Shown: one piece after another, positions 27,592 through 36,997 of the stretch
Layout: every line of letters starts with the position of its first letter
Position numbering within the stretch: position 1 is the first letter of the stretch
NCBI GenBank assembly: GCA_028279345.1
Contig: JANQNY010000053.1
Span: forward strand, 1-64,000
DNA length: 64,000 bases
Reading direction: 5' to 3'
Origin: Geminicoccaceae bacterium
GTDB taxonomy: Bacteria; Pseudomonadota; Alphaproteobacteria; Geminicoccales; Geminicoccaceae
Position numbers and translations under genes: made by a program
Notes under the pieces: generated by a model
Databases searched by the model: none
The model's input: the letters and a program-made list of their open reading frames with translations, nothing else
Told to the model about the DNA's origin: nothing

Positions 27592-29462
27592 CAGACGCCC
27601 TTTCTCTGCCGCGACCGCACCGATTCCCATTCGTTGTGCGCTGCCAGCACCTTGTTGCTCGCCGAGACCTCGGGGGTGCCGACCTCCCACCAGGTATGGC
27701 CCCGCGTCGTCCAGCCGTCATAGGCGTCGACCTTCATGACGATCACGGAGGTTCGCTCGCTCGCCTTGGCGCGCTTGAAGGCCTCGGCCAACTCGACCGC
27801 ATTCGACACCGTCTCTGCTACAGCGCCCATCGCCGCCGCATGTGCCTCGAAGTCCACGGCGAAGGCCTCCGGCACGGTCGGACAGTCGGCGAAGAGATTG
27901 TTGAAGCTCTTATTACCCGTGCTGTTCTGCAGCTTGTTGATGACGGCGAAGCCGCCATTGTCGAGGACCAGGACAATGAGCTTCTTCCGGGTCAGCGCGG
28001 CGGAATAGATGTCCGAGTTCATCAGGAGATAGGAGCCGTCGCCGACGAACACGATGGTATCCTGCTCGGGCTCCTGTTCGGACTGGGCGATGCGCGCGCC
28101 CCAGCCCCCGGCGATCTCATAGCCCATGCAGGAGAAGCCGAACTCGACGTCGACGGTGCTGATGTCGAGCGTTCGCCAATTCGCGGTCACCTCCGCCGGC
28201 AGGCCGCCTGCCGCGGCGACGACGCGATCGCGCTTGTGACAGAGCGCGTTCACGACACCGATCGCCTGCGCGTAGGAGTTAGGCCGATTGCCGCTCGCGA
28301 CGTTCTCGGCAACGTAGGCGTCCCAGGCCCTGCGCTCGGCCTGCGCCGAAGACGTCCAGGAAGACGGCGCCACATAGCCCGTGAGGGCCGCATCTAGGGC
28401 GTCGAGCCCGAGCTTGGCATCGCCCACGACCGGCAGCGCCAGGTGCTTGCCGGCATCATGGCGCGCGGCGTTCAGTGCAACGAACCGCGCATCGTGGGCG
28501 AACGCCGTCCAGGAGCCCGTGGTGAAGTCCTGCAGCCGCGTGCCAACGGCGAGGATCACATCGGCGCGTTCGGCGATCGCGTTGGCGCTGTCGGAGCCCG
28601 TGACACCGAGCGGACCGATGTTGAGCGGATGCGTGGCGAGCAGGTTCGCCCTGCCGGCGATGGTCTCGACGACGGGGATGTTGTGCGTCTCCGCGAACGC
28701 AGTGAGTTCGGAAACGGCCTGCGCGTATTGCACGCCACCACCAGCGATGATCATCGGTCGCCCGGCGGCGCGCAGCAGTGCGGCGGCTTCGGCCACCTCG
28801 GCGGCATCGGGTGTGACGCGGCGAATGCGATGCACCCGCTCCGCGAAGAGGCTCTCCGGATAGTCGTAGGCCCAACCCTGCACGTCCTGCGGCAAGCCTA
28901 TGAAGGCCGGCCCACAGTCGGCCGGGTCGAGCATGGTCGCGAGCGCCGCCGGCAATGACTGGATCACCTGCGCCGGATGCACGATGCGGTCCCAATAGCG
29001 GGTGACGGCGCGGAAGGCGTCGTTGAGCCCGAAGGACGGATCGCCGAAATGCTCGAGCTGTTGGAGGACGGGGTCGGGTAGGCGCGTGATGAAGGTGTCG
29101 CCGCACAGCATCAGGACGGGCAGGCGATTGGCGTGAGCGAGCGCCGAGGCGGTGAGCAGATTGGCCGTGCCAGGCCCGGCCGAGGCCGTGCAAAACATGA
29201 ACCGCCGTCGGAGGTGGTATTTGGCGTAGGCCGCAGCGGCAAACCCCATGCCCTGCTCGTTCTGGCCGCGATAGAGCGGCAGTTCGTCCTGCATGCCATA
29301 GAGCGCCTCACCCAGGCACGGGACGTTGCCGTGGCCGAAGATGCCGAAGCCGCCACCGCAGATGCGGGTCAGGGCACCATCGATCTCGATGAACTGCGCC
29401 TTCAGGTAGCGCACGATCGCTTGCGCGGTGGTCAGGCGCAGCGTCTTGGGGCTGCCGCTCAT
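27591..29462 (-). CDS. iolD: 3D-(3,5/4)-trihydroxycyclohexane-1,2-dione hydrolase (ThDP enzyme)
   Basis: Ring-opening step of inositol catabolism. The 623 residues have the three-domain ThDP layout: N-terminal Pyr domain with the catalytic Glu in YRGQNEQGMGFAAAAYAKY, a central Rossmann-like domain (AGRPMIIAGGGVQYAQA), and the C-terminal ThDP/Mg motif beginning VGDGSYLLMNSDIYSA and reaching the NGGF segment. GGGGAGGAACG directly precedes ATG 29462. It is the first gene of the minus-strand operon; the operator palindrome lies 81 bases upstream. Confidence 0.94.
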   Translation of the reverse strand: MSGSPKTLRLTTAQAIVRYLKAQFIEIDGALTRICGGGFGIFGHGNVPCLGEALYGMQDELPLYRGQNEQGMGFAAAAYAKYHLRRRFMFCTASAGPGTANLLTASALAHANRLPVLMLCGDTFITRLPDPVLQQLEHFGDPSFGLNDAFRAVTRYWDRIVHPAQVIQSLPAALATMLDPADCGPAFIGLPQDVQGWAYDYPESLFAERVHRIRRVTPDAAEVAEAAALLRAAGRPMIIAGGGVQYAQAVSELTAFAETHNIPVVETIAGRANLLATHPLNIGPLGVTGSDSANAIAERADVILAVGTRLQDFTTGSWTAFAHDARFVALNAARHDAGKHLALPVVGDAKLGLDALDAALTGYVAPSSWTSSAQAERRAWDAYVAENVASGNRPNSYAQAIGVVNALCHKRDRVVAAAGGLPAEVTANWRTLDISTVDVEFGFSCMGYEIAGGWGARIAQSEQEPEQDTIVFVGDGSYLLMNSDIYSAALTRKKLIVLVLDNGGFAVINKLQNSTGNKSFNNLFADCPTVPEAFAVDFEAHAAAMGAVAETVSNAVELAEAFKRAKASERTSVIVMKVDAYDGWTTRGHTWWEVGTPEVSASNKVLAAHNEWESVRSRQRKGV

Positions 29463-29542
29463 CGTTCCTCCCCGGTTCGACCGGTTTGTCCCGCAAGCGC
29501 GACGATTGCCGTTGCGGAAAGCGTTCACTCAGGATACTAGTC

Positions 29543-29558
29543 TTGCAACCGGTTGCAA
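29543..29558. promoter_or_regulatory. LacI-type operator TTGCAACCGGTTGCAA between iolD and the divergent dehydrogenase operon
   Basis: A perfect 16-bp palindrome with the central CG typical of LacI-family sites. The 14-bp core TGCAACCGGTTGCA recurs at 33911-33924, next to the LacI-family gene at 32828-33829. Placement between two divergent catabolic operons allows one repressor dimer to shut both. Confidence 0.85.
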
Positions 29559-29606
29559 AGCGCAATTCGAAGCCAGGCCGGCGTGAGAGATCGGGAAGGG
29601 CGCGCC

Positions 29607-30722
29607 ATGCCGGAGATCGGCATCGGGATCATCGGTGGAGGCTATATGGGCAAGGCTCATGCCGTCGCCATGTCCGCCGTCGGTGCCGTGTTCGACACAG
29701 GCCTCCGGCCGCGTCTCGAGATGATTGCGGCGACCAGTCCGGAGCGTGCCCAGCACTATCGCCGGGCCTACGGGTTCACTCGCGGGACCCATGACTGGCG
29801 AGTGTTGGTGGAGGACCCGGCCGTCGACGCCGTCGTCATCGCCGCGCCGCAGGAGCTGCATCGCGAGATCGCGCTCGCGGCGTTCGGAAGAGGCAAGCCC
29901 GTCCTATGTGAGAAGCCGCTGGGCGCGTCGCTCGACGACAGCCGCGCCATGACTGCCGCCGCCGAGGCGAGCGGCGTCGTGAACATGGTGGCGTTCAACT
30001 ACATCCGCACCCCAGCGAGCCAATATGCGCGCCAGCTCATCGCCGAAGGCGCGATCGGTCGGCTCACTTGGTTTCGCGGCGAGCATACCGAGGACTTCCT
30101 CGCCGACCCGGAAGCGCCGGCGACCTGGCGCACGCGCGGCCGCTCCAACGGCACGATGGGCGATCTCGCTCCGCACATGATCAACGCCGCCCTGGCACTG
30201 ATCGGGCCCATCGACCGGGTGATGGCCGACATCGAGACGGTGCACGAGACGCGTCCCGGTGCGGACGGGCCCGAGGCCGTCACCAACGACGATCACGGTC
30301 AGGTCATGTGCCGCTTCACCAACGGCGTGATGGGGCATCTCTATTTCAGCCGCATCTCGACCGGCCGGAAGATGGGCTACGCCTACGAGGTGACGGGCAC
30401 GAAGGGTGCGATCCGCTTCGACCAGGAGGACCAGAACGCGCTCTGGCTATACCGGGCCGAGGGGCCTGAAGCCACGCGTGGCTTCGTCAAGATCCTGATG
30501 GGCCCGGACCACCCGGACTACCTGCCCTTCTGCCAGGGCCCGGGCCACGGGACCGGCTATCAAGATCAGATCATCATCGAGGCGCGGGACTTCCTGCGCG
30601 CGATCGAAACCGGGGACCCGGTCTGGCCCACCTTCCGCGACGGAATGGAGGTCAACCGGGTCGTCGCAACGGCCATCGCCTCGTCTGACGCGCGGCAGTG
30701 GCTCTCGACGTCCTCTGTTTGA
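29607..30722 (+). CDS. Gfo/Idh/MocA-family oxidoreductase, inositol dehydrogenase-like
   Basis: A 371-residue NAD(P)-dependent dehydrogenase. Rossmann motif IGIIGGGYMGKAHAVAM, EKP motif LCEKPLGASLDD with catalytic lysine, and GDLAPHMINAAL with the active-site His region. It is longer than IolG and probably oxidises a different inositol isomer or a related keto/sugar derivative. First gene of the plus-strand operon driven from the shared iol operator. ATG 29607 (MPEIGIGI) gives the normal N-terminus; the frame is open from 29553 but there overlaps the promoter region. Confidence 0.85.
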   Translation: MPEIGIGIIGGGYMGKAHAVAMSAVGAVFDTGLRPRLEMIAATSPERAQHYRRAYGFTRGTHDWRVLVEDPAVDAVVIAAPQELHREIALAAFGRGKPVLCEKPLGASLDDSRAMTAAAEASGVVNMVAFNYIRTPASQYARQLIAEGAIGRLTWFRGEHTEDFLADPEAPATWRTRGRSNGTMGDLAPHMINAALALIGPIDRVMADIETVHETRPGADGPEAVTNDDHGQVMCRFTNGVMGHLYFSRISTGRKMGYAYEVTGTKGAIRFDQEDQNALWLYRAEGPEATRGFVKILMGPDHPDYLPFCQGPGHGTGYQDQIIIEARDFLRAIETGDPVWPTFRDGMEVNRVVATAIASSDARQWLSTSSV

Positions 30723-30735
30723 AAGGTCGACCGAC

Positions 30736-31629
30736 ATGCCGGTATGCATCGGCAACGCCCCCTGCTCATGGGGGGTTGAATTCGCAGAAGATCCGCGCAA
30801 CCCCACTTGGCAGACGGTTCTCGAGGAGTGCGCGCGAGCGGGCTATCGCGGCATCGAGTTGGGCCCTGTGGGCTTCATGCCGGAGGACCCGGCGGTGCTC
30901 GGCCAGGCGCTTGCCGCCCACGACCTCGAGCTGATCGGCGGCGTGGTCTTCCGGCCCTTCCACGATCCGCGGCAGTGGGACGACGTCATGGATGGCGCCG
31001 TCCGCACCTGCATGGCGCTCGTGGCCCATGGCGCCGAGCATCTGGTCCTGATCGACTCGATCTCGCCGAGGCGGGCACCCACTGCCGGCAGGGCCGACGA
31101 GGCCGAGCAGATGGAGCCGGCCGAGTGGCGGGCCTATCGCGACCGCATTGCGACTATCGCCAAGCTGGGCAGCGAAGAGTACGGCCTGACGGTCGGCATT
31201 CATGCCCATGCGGCAGGCTTCATGGACTTCGAGCCGGAGCTGGAGCGCTTGCTGGACGAGGTCGATGGCCGCGTTCTGAAGATCTGCTTCGACACGGGCC
31301 ACCACTCCTATGCCGGCTTCGACCCGGTGGCCTTCATGCGCCGCTACATCGAGCGCATCTCCTACGTCCACTTCAAGGACATCGACCCCGCGGTCAAAGC
31401 GGCGGTGATCGCCAACCGCACGGGCTTCTATGATGCCTGCGGGCAGGGGATCTTCTGCAATCTCGGTAAGGGCGACGTCGACTTCCTCGCTGTGCGGCAG
31501 CTCCTGCTGGACCGCGGCTTCGACGGCTGGTGCACGGTCGAGCAGGACTGCGATCCGACCCTCGACGTGAGCCCGATCGACGACGCTCGGGCCAACCGTG
31601 CGTATCTCGCCTCCATCGGCTTCCATTGA
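30736..31629 (+). CDS. IolE-like inosose dehydratase / sugar phosphate isomerase-epimerase family
   Basis: A 297-residue TIM-barrel protein of the xylose isomerase-like superfamily. It begins IGNAPCSWGVEFAEDP, has GIELGPVGFMP, metal-binding CFDTGHHSY and YVHFKDID, and a late CTVEQD. This pattern fits inosose (2-keto-myo-inositol) dehydratases and inosose isomerases. Because no other IolE candidate lies in the window and the operon otherwise lacks the dehydration step, it probably provides IolE activity, though an inosose isomerase role is the main alternative. It starts 13 bases after the preceding dehydrogenase. Confidence 0.8.
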   Translation: MPVCIGNAPCSWGVEFAEDPRNPTWQTVLEECARAGYRGIELGPVGFMPEDPAVLGQALAAHDLELIGGVVFRPFHDPRQWDDVMDGAVRTCMALVAHGAEHLVLIDSISPRRAPTAGRADEAEQMEPAEWRAYRDRIATIAKLGSEEYGLTVGIHAHAAGFMDFEPELERLLDEVDGRVLKICFDTGHHSYAGFDPVAFMRRYIERISYVHFKDIDPAVKAAVIANRTGFYDACGQGIFCNLGKGDVDFLAVRQLLLDRGFDGWCTVEQDCDPTLDVSPIDDARANRAYLASIGFH

Positions 31630-31642
31630 GGAGGGACCTGCG

Positions 31643-32800
31643 ATGGCACGGCTCAGTTGGGGGCTGATCGGTGGCGGCGAAGGCAGCCAGATCGGTCCGG
31701 CGCATCGGCTGGGCGCCGGCATCGACGGCGAGTTCGCGTTCGTCGCCGGTGCGCTCGATCATCGACCAGAAGCCGGACGCACCTTCGGCCAGCGGCTCGG
31801 GCTCGCGGCCGACCGGGCCTACGGCGACTGGCGCGAGATGCTGGCAGGCGAACGCGCGCGCGCGGATCGGGTGGACCTCGTCACCGTCGCCACGCCCAAT
31901 GCCACCCACTTCGAGATCACCAAGGCCTTTCTCGAAGCCGGGTTTCATGTGCTGTGCGAGAAGCCCATGACCATGACGGTCGGGGAAGGCGAGGAACTCG
32001 TCGCCGTCGCGAAGGCTACGGGCCGCATCTGCGCCGTCAACTACGGCTATTCGGGCTACGCGCTGGTACGGCACATGCGGGCCATGGTCGCCCGCGGCGA
32101 CCTGGGCGGCATCCGCATCGTCGTCGCCGAATTCGCCCACGGGCATCATGCCGATGCCGCCGACGCCGACAATCCGCGTGTGCGGTGGCGCTATGACCCG
32201 GCGCAGGCGGGCGTGTCGGCCCAGTTCGCCGATTGCGGCATCCACGCCCTCCATCTCGCGTCGTTCGTCACCGGGCAGGAGGTCGAGCGGCTTGCCGCCG
32301 ACATCGTGTCGACGATCGCTTCGCGCGAGCTCGAGGACGACGCGCTGGTGAGCTTCCGCATGTCCGGCGGCGCGGTGGGGCGGCTCTGGACATCATCGGT
32401 CGCCATCGGCCGCCAGCACGGGCTGACGCTGCAGGTCTTTGGCGAGACGGGCGGCCTGCGGTGGGCGCAAGAGCAGCCCAACCAGCTCTACTACATGCCG
32501 CTGGGCCGGCGCTTGCAGGTGATCGAGCGGGGCGAGGCGAACCTCTCGCCCGAGGCCGACCGCGCGAGCCGCGTCACGGTCGGGCACGCCGAAGGAATGC
32601 CGCTGGCCTTCGCCAACATCTACACGGACCTAGCCGAAGCGATCCGCGCCGAGCGGGAGGGTCACGCCACCGATCCCGCGGCATACCTCTTTCCACGCGC
32701 GGAGGACGGTTTGAGGTCGATGGCTGCCGTGTTCGCGGTGGCAGAGTCGGGCAGAGCCGATGGTGCCTGGGTCGACGCGCGGCCGCCCAGCTTGCGTTGA
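31643..32800 (+). CDS. Gfo/Idh/MocA-family oxidoreductase (second plus-strand paralogue)
   Basis: A 385-residue dehydrogenase with the Rossmann start WGLIGGGEGSQIGPAHR, CEKPMTMTVGEG carrying the catalytic lysine, and AQFADCGIHALHLASF with the active-site histidine. It resembles the larger scyllo-/other inositol dehydrogenases and sugar 3-dehydrogenases rather than IolG itself. GAGGAGGG precedes ATG 31643. It is the third gene of the operon and converges on the LacI gene. Three paralogues in one regulon suggest use of several inositol isomers or glycosides. Confidence 0.85.
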   Translation: MARLSWGLIGGGEGSQIGPAHRLGAGIDGEFAFVAGALDHRPEAGRTFGQRLGLAADRAYGDWREMLAGERARADRVDLVTVATPNATHFEITKAFLEAGFHVLCEKPMTMTVGEGEELVAVAKATGRICAVNYGYSGYALVRHMRAMVARGDLGGIRIVVAEFAHGHHADAADADNPRVRWRYDPAQAGVSAQFADCGIHALHLASFVTGQEVERLAADIVSTIASRELEDDALVSFRMSGGAVGRLWTSSVAIGRQHGLTLQVFGETGGLRWAQEQPNQLYYMPLGRRLQVIERGEANLSPEADRASRVTVGHAEGMPLAFANIYTDLAEAIRAEREGHATDPAAYLFPRAEDGLRSMAAVFAVAESGRADGAWVDARPPSLR

Positions 32801-32827
32801 CGTGCCAGCCCTTCTGCGGCTTCGGCT

Positions 32828-33829
32828 CTAGGGTAAGGGGCGCAGAGTGCCGCGCTCGACGATGCGGCAGGGGAACAGCCGGGCCTCGGGATGGCGGTCC
32901 GGCTGGTCGACGGTCGCGACGACCAGTTCGATCGAAGAGATGATGATCTCGCGGATCGGCTGATGGATGGTGGTGAGGTTGATGTTCTCCCAGCGCGCCA
33001 TGGCCATGTCGTTCAGCCCAATGATGCCGACATCGTGGGGCACCGCCAGCTCGGCCTCCTGCAGCGCTGCGAGCACGCCGATCGAGAGCACGTCATCGCC
33101 GCAGAAATAGGCCTCCGCGGGGCGCGCTTCGGCGAGCAGGCGCCGCATCTCGGCATAGCCCGCATCGAAGGAGTACGCCGCGGCGTAGCTGTGCGAGACC
33201 GCAATTCCCCGATGCTTCGCCAGCTCGTCGAAGAAGCCCTTCTGCCGGTCCTGGGTGGAAGTCGCGCTCTCCGGCCCGCCCAGAAAGGCGACGCGTCGAT
33301 AGCCGCGCGCCGCAAGCGTTCGTGCGGCCATGCGCCCGCACTCCGCATTGTCGATGCCGACCACGTGGATCCTGGGCGAGCTTCCCCAGCGACCGAAGGA
33401 ATGCACGACGGGCATCCGGGCCTCCTTGAACGCTTCGGCGAAGCTCGGCGGCAGTGTGGACGACGCGACGATGACACCGTCGACCGAATACTGGCGGAGC
33501 ATGCGTACCGAGTTGGCCGGATCGGTCTCGTTGCTGAGATTGACCAGCAAGGGGCGGAGGCCGCGGTCCTGTAAGCCACGGGTGAAGAGGTCGAAAACCT
33601 CGAGGAAGATCGGGTTGTGGAAGTTGTTGGAGATGAGGCCGATGAGCTTGGTGCGGCCTGTGGTCAGGCTCGAAGCCAGCGCGTTGACGCTGTAGCCGAG
33701 GTCCTCGGCCGCCTTTTGCACGCGGCGGCGCGTCTTGTCGGAGACCGACGCGCCGTGGGTGAAGGTTCGCGACACCGTTGAACGCGATACGCCGGCGCGC
33801 TCGGCAACCTCTTTTAGTGTTACGTTCAT
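32828..33829 (-). CDS. LacI-family transcriptional repressor of the inositol regulon
   Basis: A 333-residue LacI/GalR regulator. The N-terminal helix-turn-helix is VTLKEVAERAGVSRSTVSR, followed by the hinge helix VNALASSLTTGRT and a periplasmic-binding-protein-like effector domain (ARTLAARGYRRVAFLGGPES). The gene is divergent from the importer operon and its upstream region contains the same TGCAACCGGTTGCA site as the iol promoter. So it probably represses its own gene, the importer and both catabolic operons until an inositol-derived effector binds. Confidence 0.92.
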   Translation of the reverse strand: MNVTLKEVAERAGVSRSTVSRTFTHGASVSDKTRRRVQKAAEDLGYSVNALASSLTTGRTKLIGLISNNFHNPIFLEVFDLFTRGLQDRGLRPLLVNLSNETDPANSVRMLRQYSVDGVIVASSTLPPSFAEAFKEARMPVVHSFGRWGSSPRIHVVGIDNAECGRMAARTLAARGYRRVAFLGGPESATSTQDRQKGFFDELAKHRGIAVSHSYAAAYSFDAGYAEMRRLLAEARPAEAYFCGDDVLSIGVLAALQEAELAVPHDVGIIGLNDMAMARWENINLTTIHQPIREIIISSIELVVATVDQPDRHPEARLFPCRIVERGTLRPLP

Positions 33830-33909
33830 CGGCTCCGCGATCGGGTCTGAGCAAGCAATTCGCAGCGCCGAGCACTCTGTTCCAAAGCACTCTCACGCAC
33901 AACAACCAA

Positions 33910-33925
33910 ACTGCAACCGGTTGCA
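33910..33925. promoter_or_regulatory. LacI-type operator upstream of the importer operon
   Basis: The perfect 14-bp palindrome TGCAACCGGTTGCA (33911-33924), flanked by C and A, lies 81 bp before the LacI gene start and 87 bp before the binding-protein gene. It repeats the core of the iol site at 29543-29558. Confidence 0.85.
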
Positions 33926-34011
33926 AGGCGAGGCGATTCGTGTTTGTATTCTGAACAAGGCGGCCTAACCGACAAATAGGGACCGCTGACGGTGCCAACA
34001 GGGAGGTACAC

Positions 34012-34962
34012 ATGAAGGCTTTTGTAAAGTCCGTCGCCCTCACCGCCATGGTCGCCGCTTTGCCGCTGGTCGCAGCCGGTACAGCCCAGGCGGAAGGCGA
34101 GCGCTACGTGCTCGTCAGCCACGCACCCGACAGCGACAGCTGGTGGAACACGATCAAGAACGCCATTGCGCTTGCCGGCGACCAGATGGACGTCGAGGTC
34201 GAATACAGAAATCCGCCGACCGGTGACTTGGCCGACATGGCGCGGATCATCGAGCAGGCGGCAGCATCGGACCCTGACGGGATCATCACGACGCTATCCG
34301 ATCCCGACGTACTGTCCGGCCCGATCCGCGCCGCGACGGACAGCGGCGTCGACGTGATCATCATCAACTCGGGGACGGCCGAACAGGCACGCGACGTGGG
34401 TGCGCTCATGTACGTTGGCCAGCCGGAGTACGATGCCGGCCACGCTGCTGGTCTTCGCGCCGCCGAGGACGGCATCACGTCCTTCCTGTGCGTCAACCAC
34501 TATATCTCTTCGCCCTCATCCACCGAGCGGTGCCAGGGCTTCGCCGACGGCTTGGGCGTAGATCTCGGCGATCAGATGATCGATGCGGGCCAGGATCCAG
34601 CCGAGATCCGCAACCGCGTGCTGGCCTATTTGAACGCCAACCCGGACACCGACGCCATCTTGACCCTGGGTCCGGTAAGCGCTGACCCGACGCTCTTGGC
34701 GCTCGACGAGAACGGCCTGGCGGGTGCCATCTATTTCGGGACGTTCGATCTGGGCGACAACATCGTCGAAGGCATCCGCGACGGTGTGATCGCGTGGGCC
34801 ATCGACCAGCAACCCTTCTTGCAGGCCTACCTCCCGGTGATCGTGCTCGCCAACTACCACCGCTACGGCGTGCTGCCCGGCAACAACATCAACTCCGGGC
34901 CCGGCTTCGTCACCGCCGACGGCCTGGAACTCGTGGAGCAGTTCGCCGGCGAATACCGCTGA
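34012..34962 (+). CDS. Periplasmic sugar/inositol-binding protein of an ABC importer
   Basis: A 316-residue binding protein of the ribose/inositol (type I, Peripla_BP_4) group. Signal peptide FVKSVALTAMVAALPLVAAG ends near TAQAEG. The mature start YVLVSHAPDSDSWWNTIK, then DPDGIITTLSD, DVIIINSGT and CVNHYISSPSSTERCQGF are typical of the fold; two cysteines could form a disulfide. Context under the iol LacI repressor points to inositol or an inositol derivative. A strong intercistronic hairpin follows it. Confidence 0.88.
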   Translation: MKAFVKSVALTAMVAALPLVAAGTAQAEGERYVLVSHAPDSDSWWNTIKNAIALAGDQMDVEVEYRNPPTGDLADMARIIEQAAASDPDGIITTLSDPDVLSGPIRAATDSGVDVIIINSGTAEQARDVGALMYVGQPEYDAGHAAGLRAAEDGITSFLCVNHYISSPSSTERCQGFADGLGVDLGDQMIDAGQDPAEIRNRVLAYLNANPDTDAILTLGPVSADPTLLALDENGLAGAIYFGTFDLGDNIVEGIRDGVIAWAIDQQPFLQAYLPVIVLANYHRYGVLPGNNINSGPGFVTADGLELVEQFAGEYR

Positions 34963-34978
34963 CATTCCGCAAGGCCAG

Positions 34979-35008
34979 GCGTGGGTAGCGTCCGACCGCT
35001 GCCCACGC
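34979..35008 (+). terminator. Intercistronic hairpin after the binding-protein gene
   Basis: GCGTGGGTAGCG (34979-34990) pairs with CGCTGCCCACGC (34997-35008) around TCCGAC: a 12-bp stem with one G-U pair, 17 bases after the stop codon and without a T-run. It probably acts as a 3'-end stabiliser or partial terminator that raises binding-protein levels over the permease. Confidence 0.6.
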
Positions 35009-35036
35009 ACCCTGGGCTCGTGACGGAGGACGGACC

Positions 35037-36164
35037 ATGTCAGAATCGAGCGCTGCCGCGACCCCCGTGCAAGACGAACGCGTCAAAGAGATCTCGGGCT
35101 TCCGCAAGGCCCTGATAAGGCCGGAACTCGGCAGCATCGTCGGCGTCGTCGCGGTCTTCACGTTCTTCATCCTCACCGCCGCCGACAGCGGCATGTTCAA
35201 CAGCCAGGGCATCATGAACTGGTCGACGGTCTCGGCGCAGTTCATGATCATCGCCGTCGGTGCCTGCATGCTGATGATCGCCGGCGAGTTCGACCTCAGC
35301 GTCGGCTCGATGATCGGCTTTGCCGGCATGTCGATCGCCATCTTCTCCGTGACGCTGGCCTGGCCGGTCTGGCTGGCGATTTGTCTGACCTTCGCGCTCT
35401 GCGTCGCGATCGGCGCGTTGAATGGCTACATCGTCATCAAGACCGGCTTGCCGAGCTTCATCGTCACGCTTGCCGCCCTGTTCATCCTGCGTGGTCTGAC
35501 GATCTACTTTCCCCAGGCCATCGAGCGGCGGACCATCATCGGCGGGATCGACGACGCGGCGGCCGGTGACTGGCTTGCGCCGCTCTTCGGTGGCGAGATC
35601 TTCCAGGGCTTCTTCGTCTGGCTCGCCGATAACGGCCTCATCGCCACCTTTGAGCGCGGCACGCGGGCCGGCGAGCCCGTAGTCGACGGCATTCCGATGC
35701 TCATCGTCTGGGCGATCGGGCTTGTCATCTTCGGCCATGTCCTGCTCACGCGCACGCGCTACGGCAACTGGATCTTCGCCTCCGGAGGTGACGCGCGAGC
35801 GGCGCGCTACGTGGGCGTGCCGGTGAGCCGCGTGAAGTTCTCGATGTTCATGTTCACCGCCTTCTGCGCCTGCGTCTTCGCGACCTGCCAGGTCATGGAG
35901 TTCGGCTCCGCCGGTGCCGACCGCGGGCTCTTGAAGGAGTTCGAGGCGATCATCGCCGTCGTGATCGGCGGCGCGCTCCTCACGGGCGGCTACGGCTCGG
36001 TCATCGGTGCTGCCCTGGGCGCCCTCATCTTCGGCGTCGTCCAGCAGGGTCTCTTCTTCGCCGGTGTCGAGAGCTCGCTGTTCCGCGTGTTTCTGGGCGT
36101 GATCCTGCTCTTCGCGGTGATCCTCAACACCGCCGTCCGCCGCGTCATCACCGGGGAGCGTTGA
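35037..36164 (+). CDS. ABC importer permease (ribose/inositol type)
   Basis: A 375-residue membrane protein of the RbsC/FrcB family with about eight to ten helices. Visible are [22 protein letters not shown], the family's conserved ligand-path motif, [21 protein letters not shown] and [19 protein letters not shown]. It is longer than RbsC because of an extra loop of about 60 residues before [15 protein letters not shown] precedes ATG 35037. Its stop is followed after one base by the ATPase start codon. Confidence 0.9.
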   Translation: MSESSAAATPVQDERVKEISGFRKALIRPELGSIVGVVAVFTFFILTAADSGMFNSQGIMNWSTVSAQFMIIAVGACMLMIAGEFDLSVGSMIGFAGMSIAIFSVTLAWPVWLAICLTFALCVAIGALNGYIVIKTGLPSFIVTLAALFILRGLTIYFPQAIERRTIIGGIDDAAAGDWLAPLFGGEIFQGFFVWLADNGLIATFERGTRAGEPVVDGIPMLIVWAIGLVIFGHVLLTRTRYGNWIFASGGDARAARYVGVPVSRVKFSMFMFTAFCACVFATCQVMEFGSAGADRGLLKEFEAIIAVVIGGALLTGGYGSVIGAALGALIFGVVQQGLFFAGVESSLFRVFLGVILLFAVILNTAVRRVITGER

Positions 36165-36165
36165 G

Positions 36166-36954
36166 ATGACCTCCACCCACGCGGCCATCCTCGAGATGCG
36201 CGACATCGAGAAGCACTTCGGCTCGGTCATTGCGCTGGCGGGCGTCTCCATCGAGGTGTTCCGTGGTGAATGCCATTGCCTCCTGGGCGACAACGGCGCC
36301 GGCAAATCCACCTTCATCAAGACGATGTCCGGCGTCCACCAGCCGACGGCGGGAGAGATCCTGTTCGAAGGCCATCCGATGCACTTCGACGACCCGCGTG
36401 ACGCCATCGAGGCCGGTATCGCCACGGTCTATCAGGACCTGGCGATGATCCCGCTCATGTCCGTGAGCCGAAACTTCTTCATGGGCAACGAGCCCCAGAA
36501 GAGGATTGGCCCCATTAAGTTCTTCGACCACGCCACCGCAAACCAGGTGACCATGGCGGAGATGCGGCGGATGGGCATCAACCTCCGTGGGCCCGATCAG
36601 GCCGTTGGCACGCTGTCGGGCGGCGAGCGGCAGACCGTCGCCATCGCCCGCGCCGTCCATTTCGGCGCGAAGGTCCTGATCCTCGACGAGCCCACCTCCG
36701 CGCTGGGCGTTCGGCAGACGGCCAATGTGCTGGCGACCATCGACAAGGTGCGGAAGAACGACATCGCCGTCGTCTTCATCACCCACAATGTCCGGCACGC
36801 GCTTGCCGTTGGCGACCGGTTTACCGTGCTCAACCGCGGCAAGACGCTCGGCACGGCGCAACGCGGCCAGATCACGCCGGACGAGCTGCAGGAGATGATG
36901 GCCGGCGGTCAGGAACTCGTCGCGTTGGAGGATTCACTCGGCGGTACGGTCTGA
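36166..36954 (+). CDS. ABC importer ATPase, single nucleotide-binding domain (FrcA type)
   Basis: A 262-residue ATPase: Walker [11 protein letters not shown]-loop VYQDLAM, signature LSGGE, Walker [13 protein letters not shown] and H-loop FITHNVRHA. Most ribose/inositol importers use a duplicated ATPase of about 500 residues. The single-domain form is typical of the fructose-type FrcA found in alphaproteobacteria and would act as a homodimer. It is the last gene of the importer operon; a GC-rich hairpin lies 18 bases after its stop. Confidence 0.9.
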   Translation: MTSTHAAILEMRDIEKHFGSVIALAGVSIEVFRGECHCLLGDNGAGKSTFIKTMSGVHQPTAGEILFEGHPMHFDDPRDAIEAGIATVYQDLAMIPLMSVSRNFFMGNEPQKRIGPIKFFDHATANQVTMAEMRRMGINLRGPDQAVGTLSGGERQTVAIARAVHFGAKVLILDEPTSALGVRQTANVLATIDKVRKNDIAVVFITHNVRHALAVGDRFTVLNRGKTLGTAQRGQITPDELQEMMAGGQELVALEDSLGGTV

Positions 36955-36972
36955 CCTTTCGACTGGAGCCAC

Positions 36973-36997
36973 GCGCGCGGTGCCGCTCGCCGCGCGC
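36973..36997 (+). terminator. GC-rich hairpin after the importer operon, candidate terminator
   Basis: GCGCGCGG (36973-36980) pairs perfectly with CCGCGCGC (36990-36997) around a 9-nt loop, 18 bases after the ATPase stop. No T-run follows, so termination may need Rho, or the structure may simply protect the 3' end. Confidence 0.4.

Noticed and set aside
35040..36425. 461-codon minus-strand frame opposite the importer permease
   Set aside because: Extremely Asp/Glu/His-rich without fold signatures, a mirror of membrane codons on the other strand.
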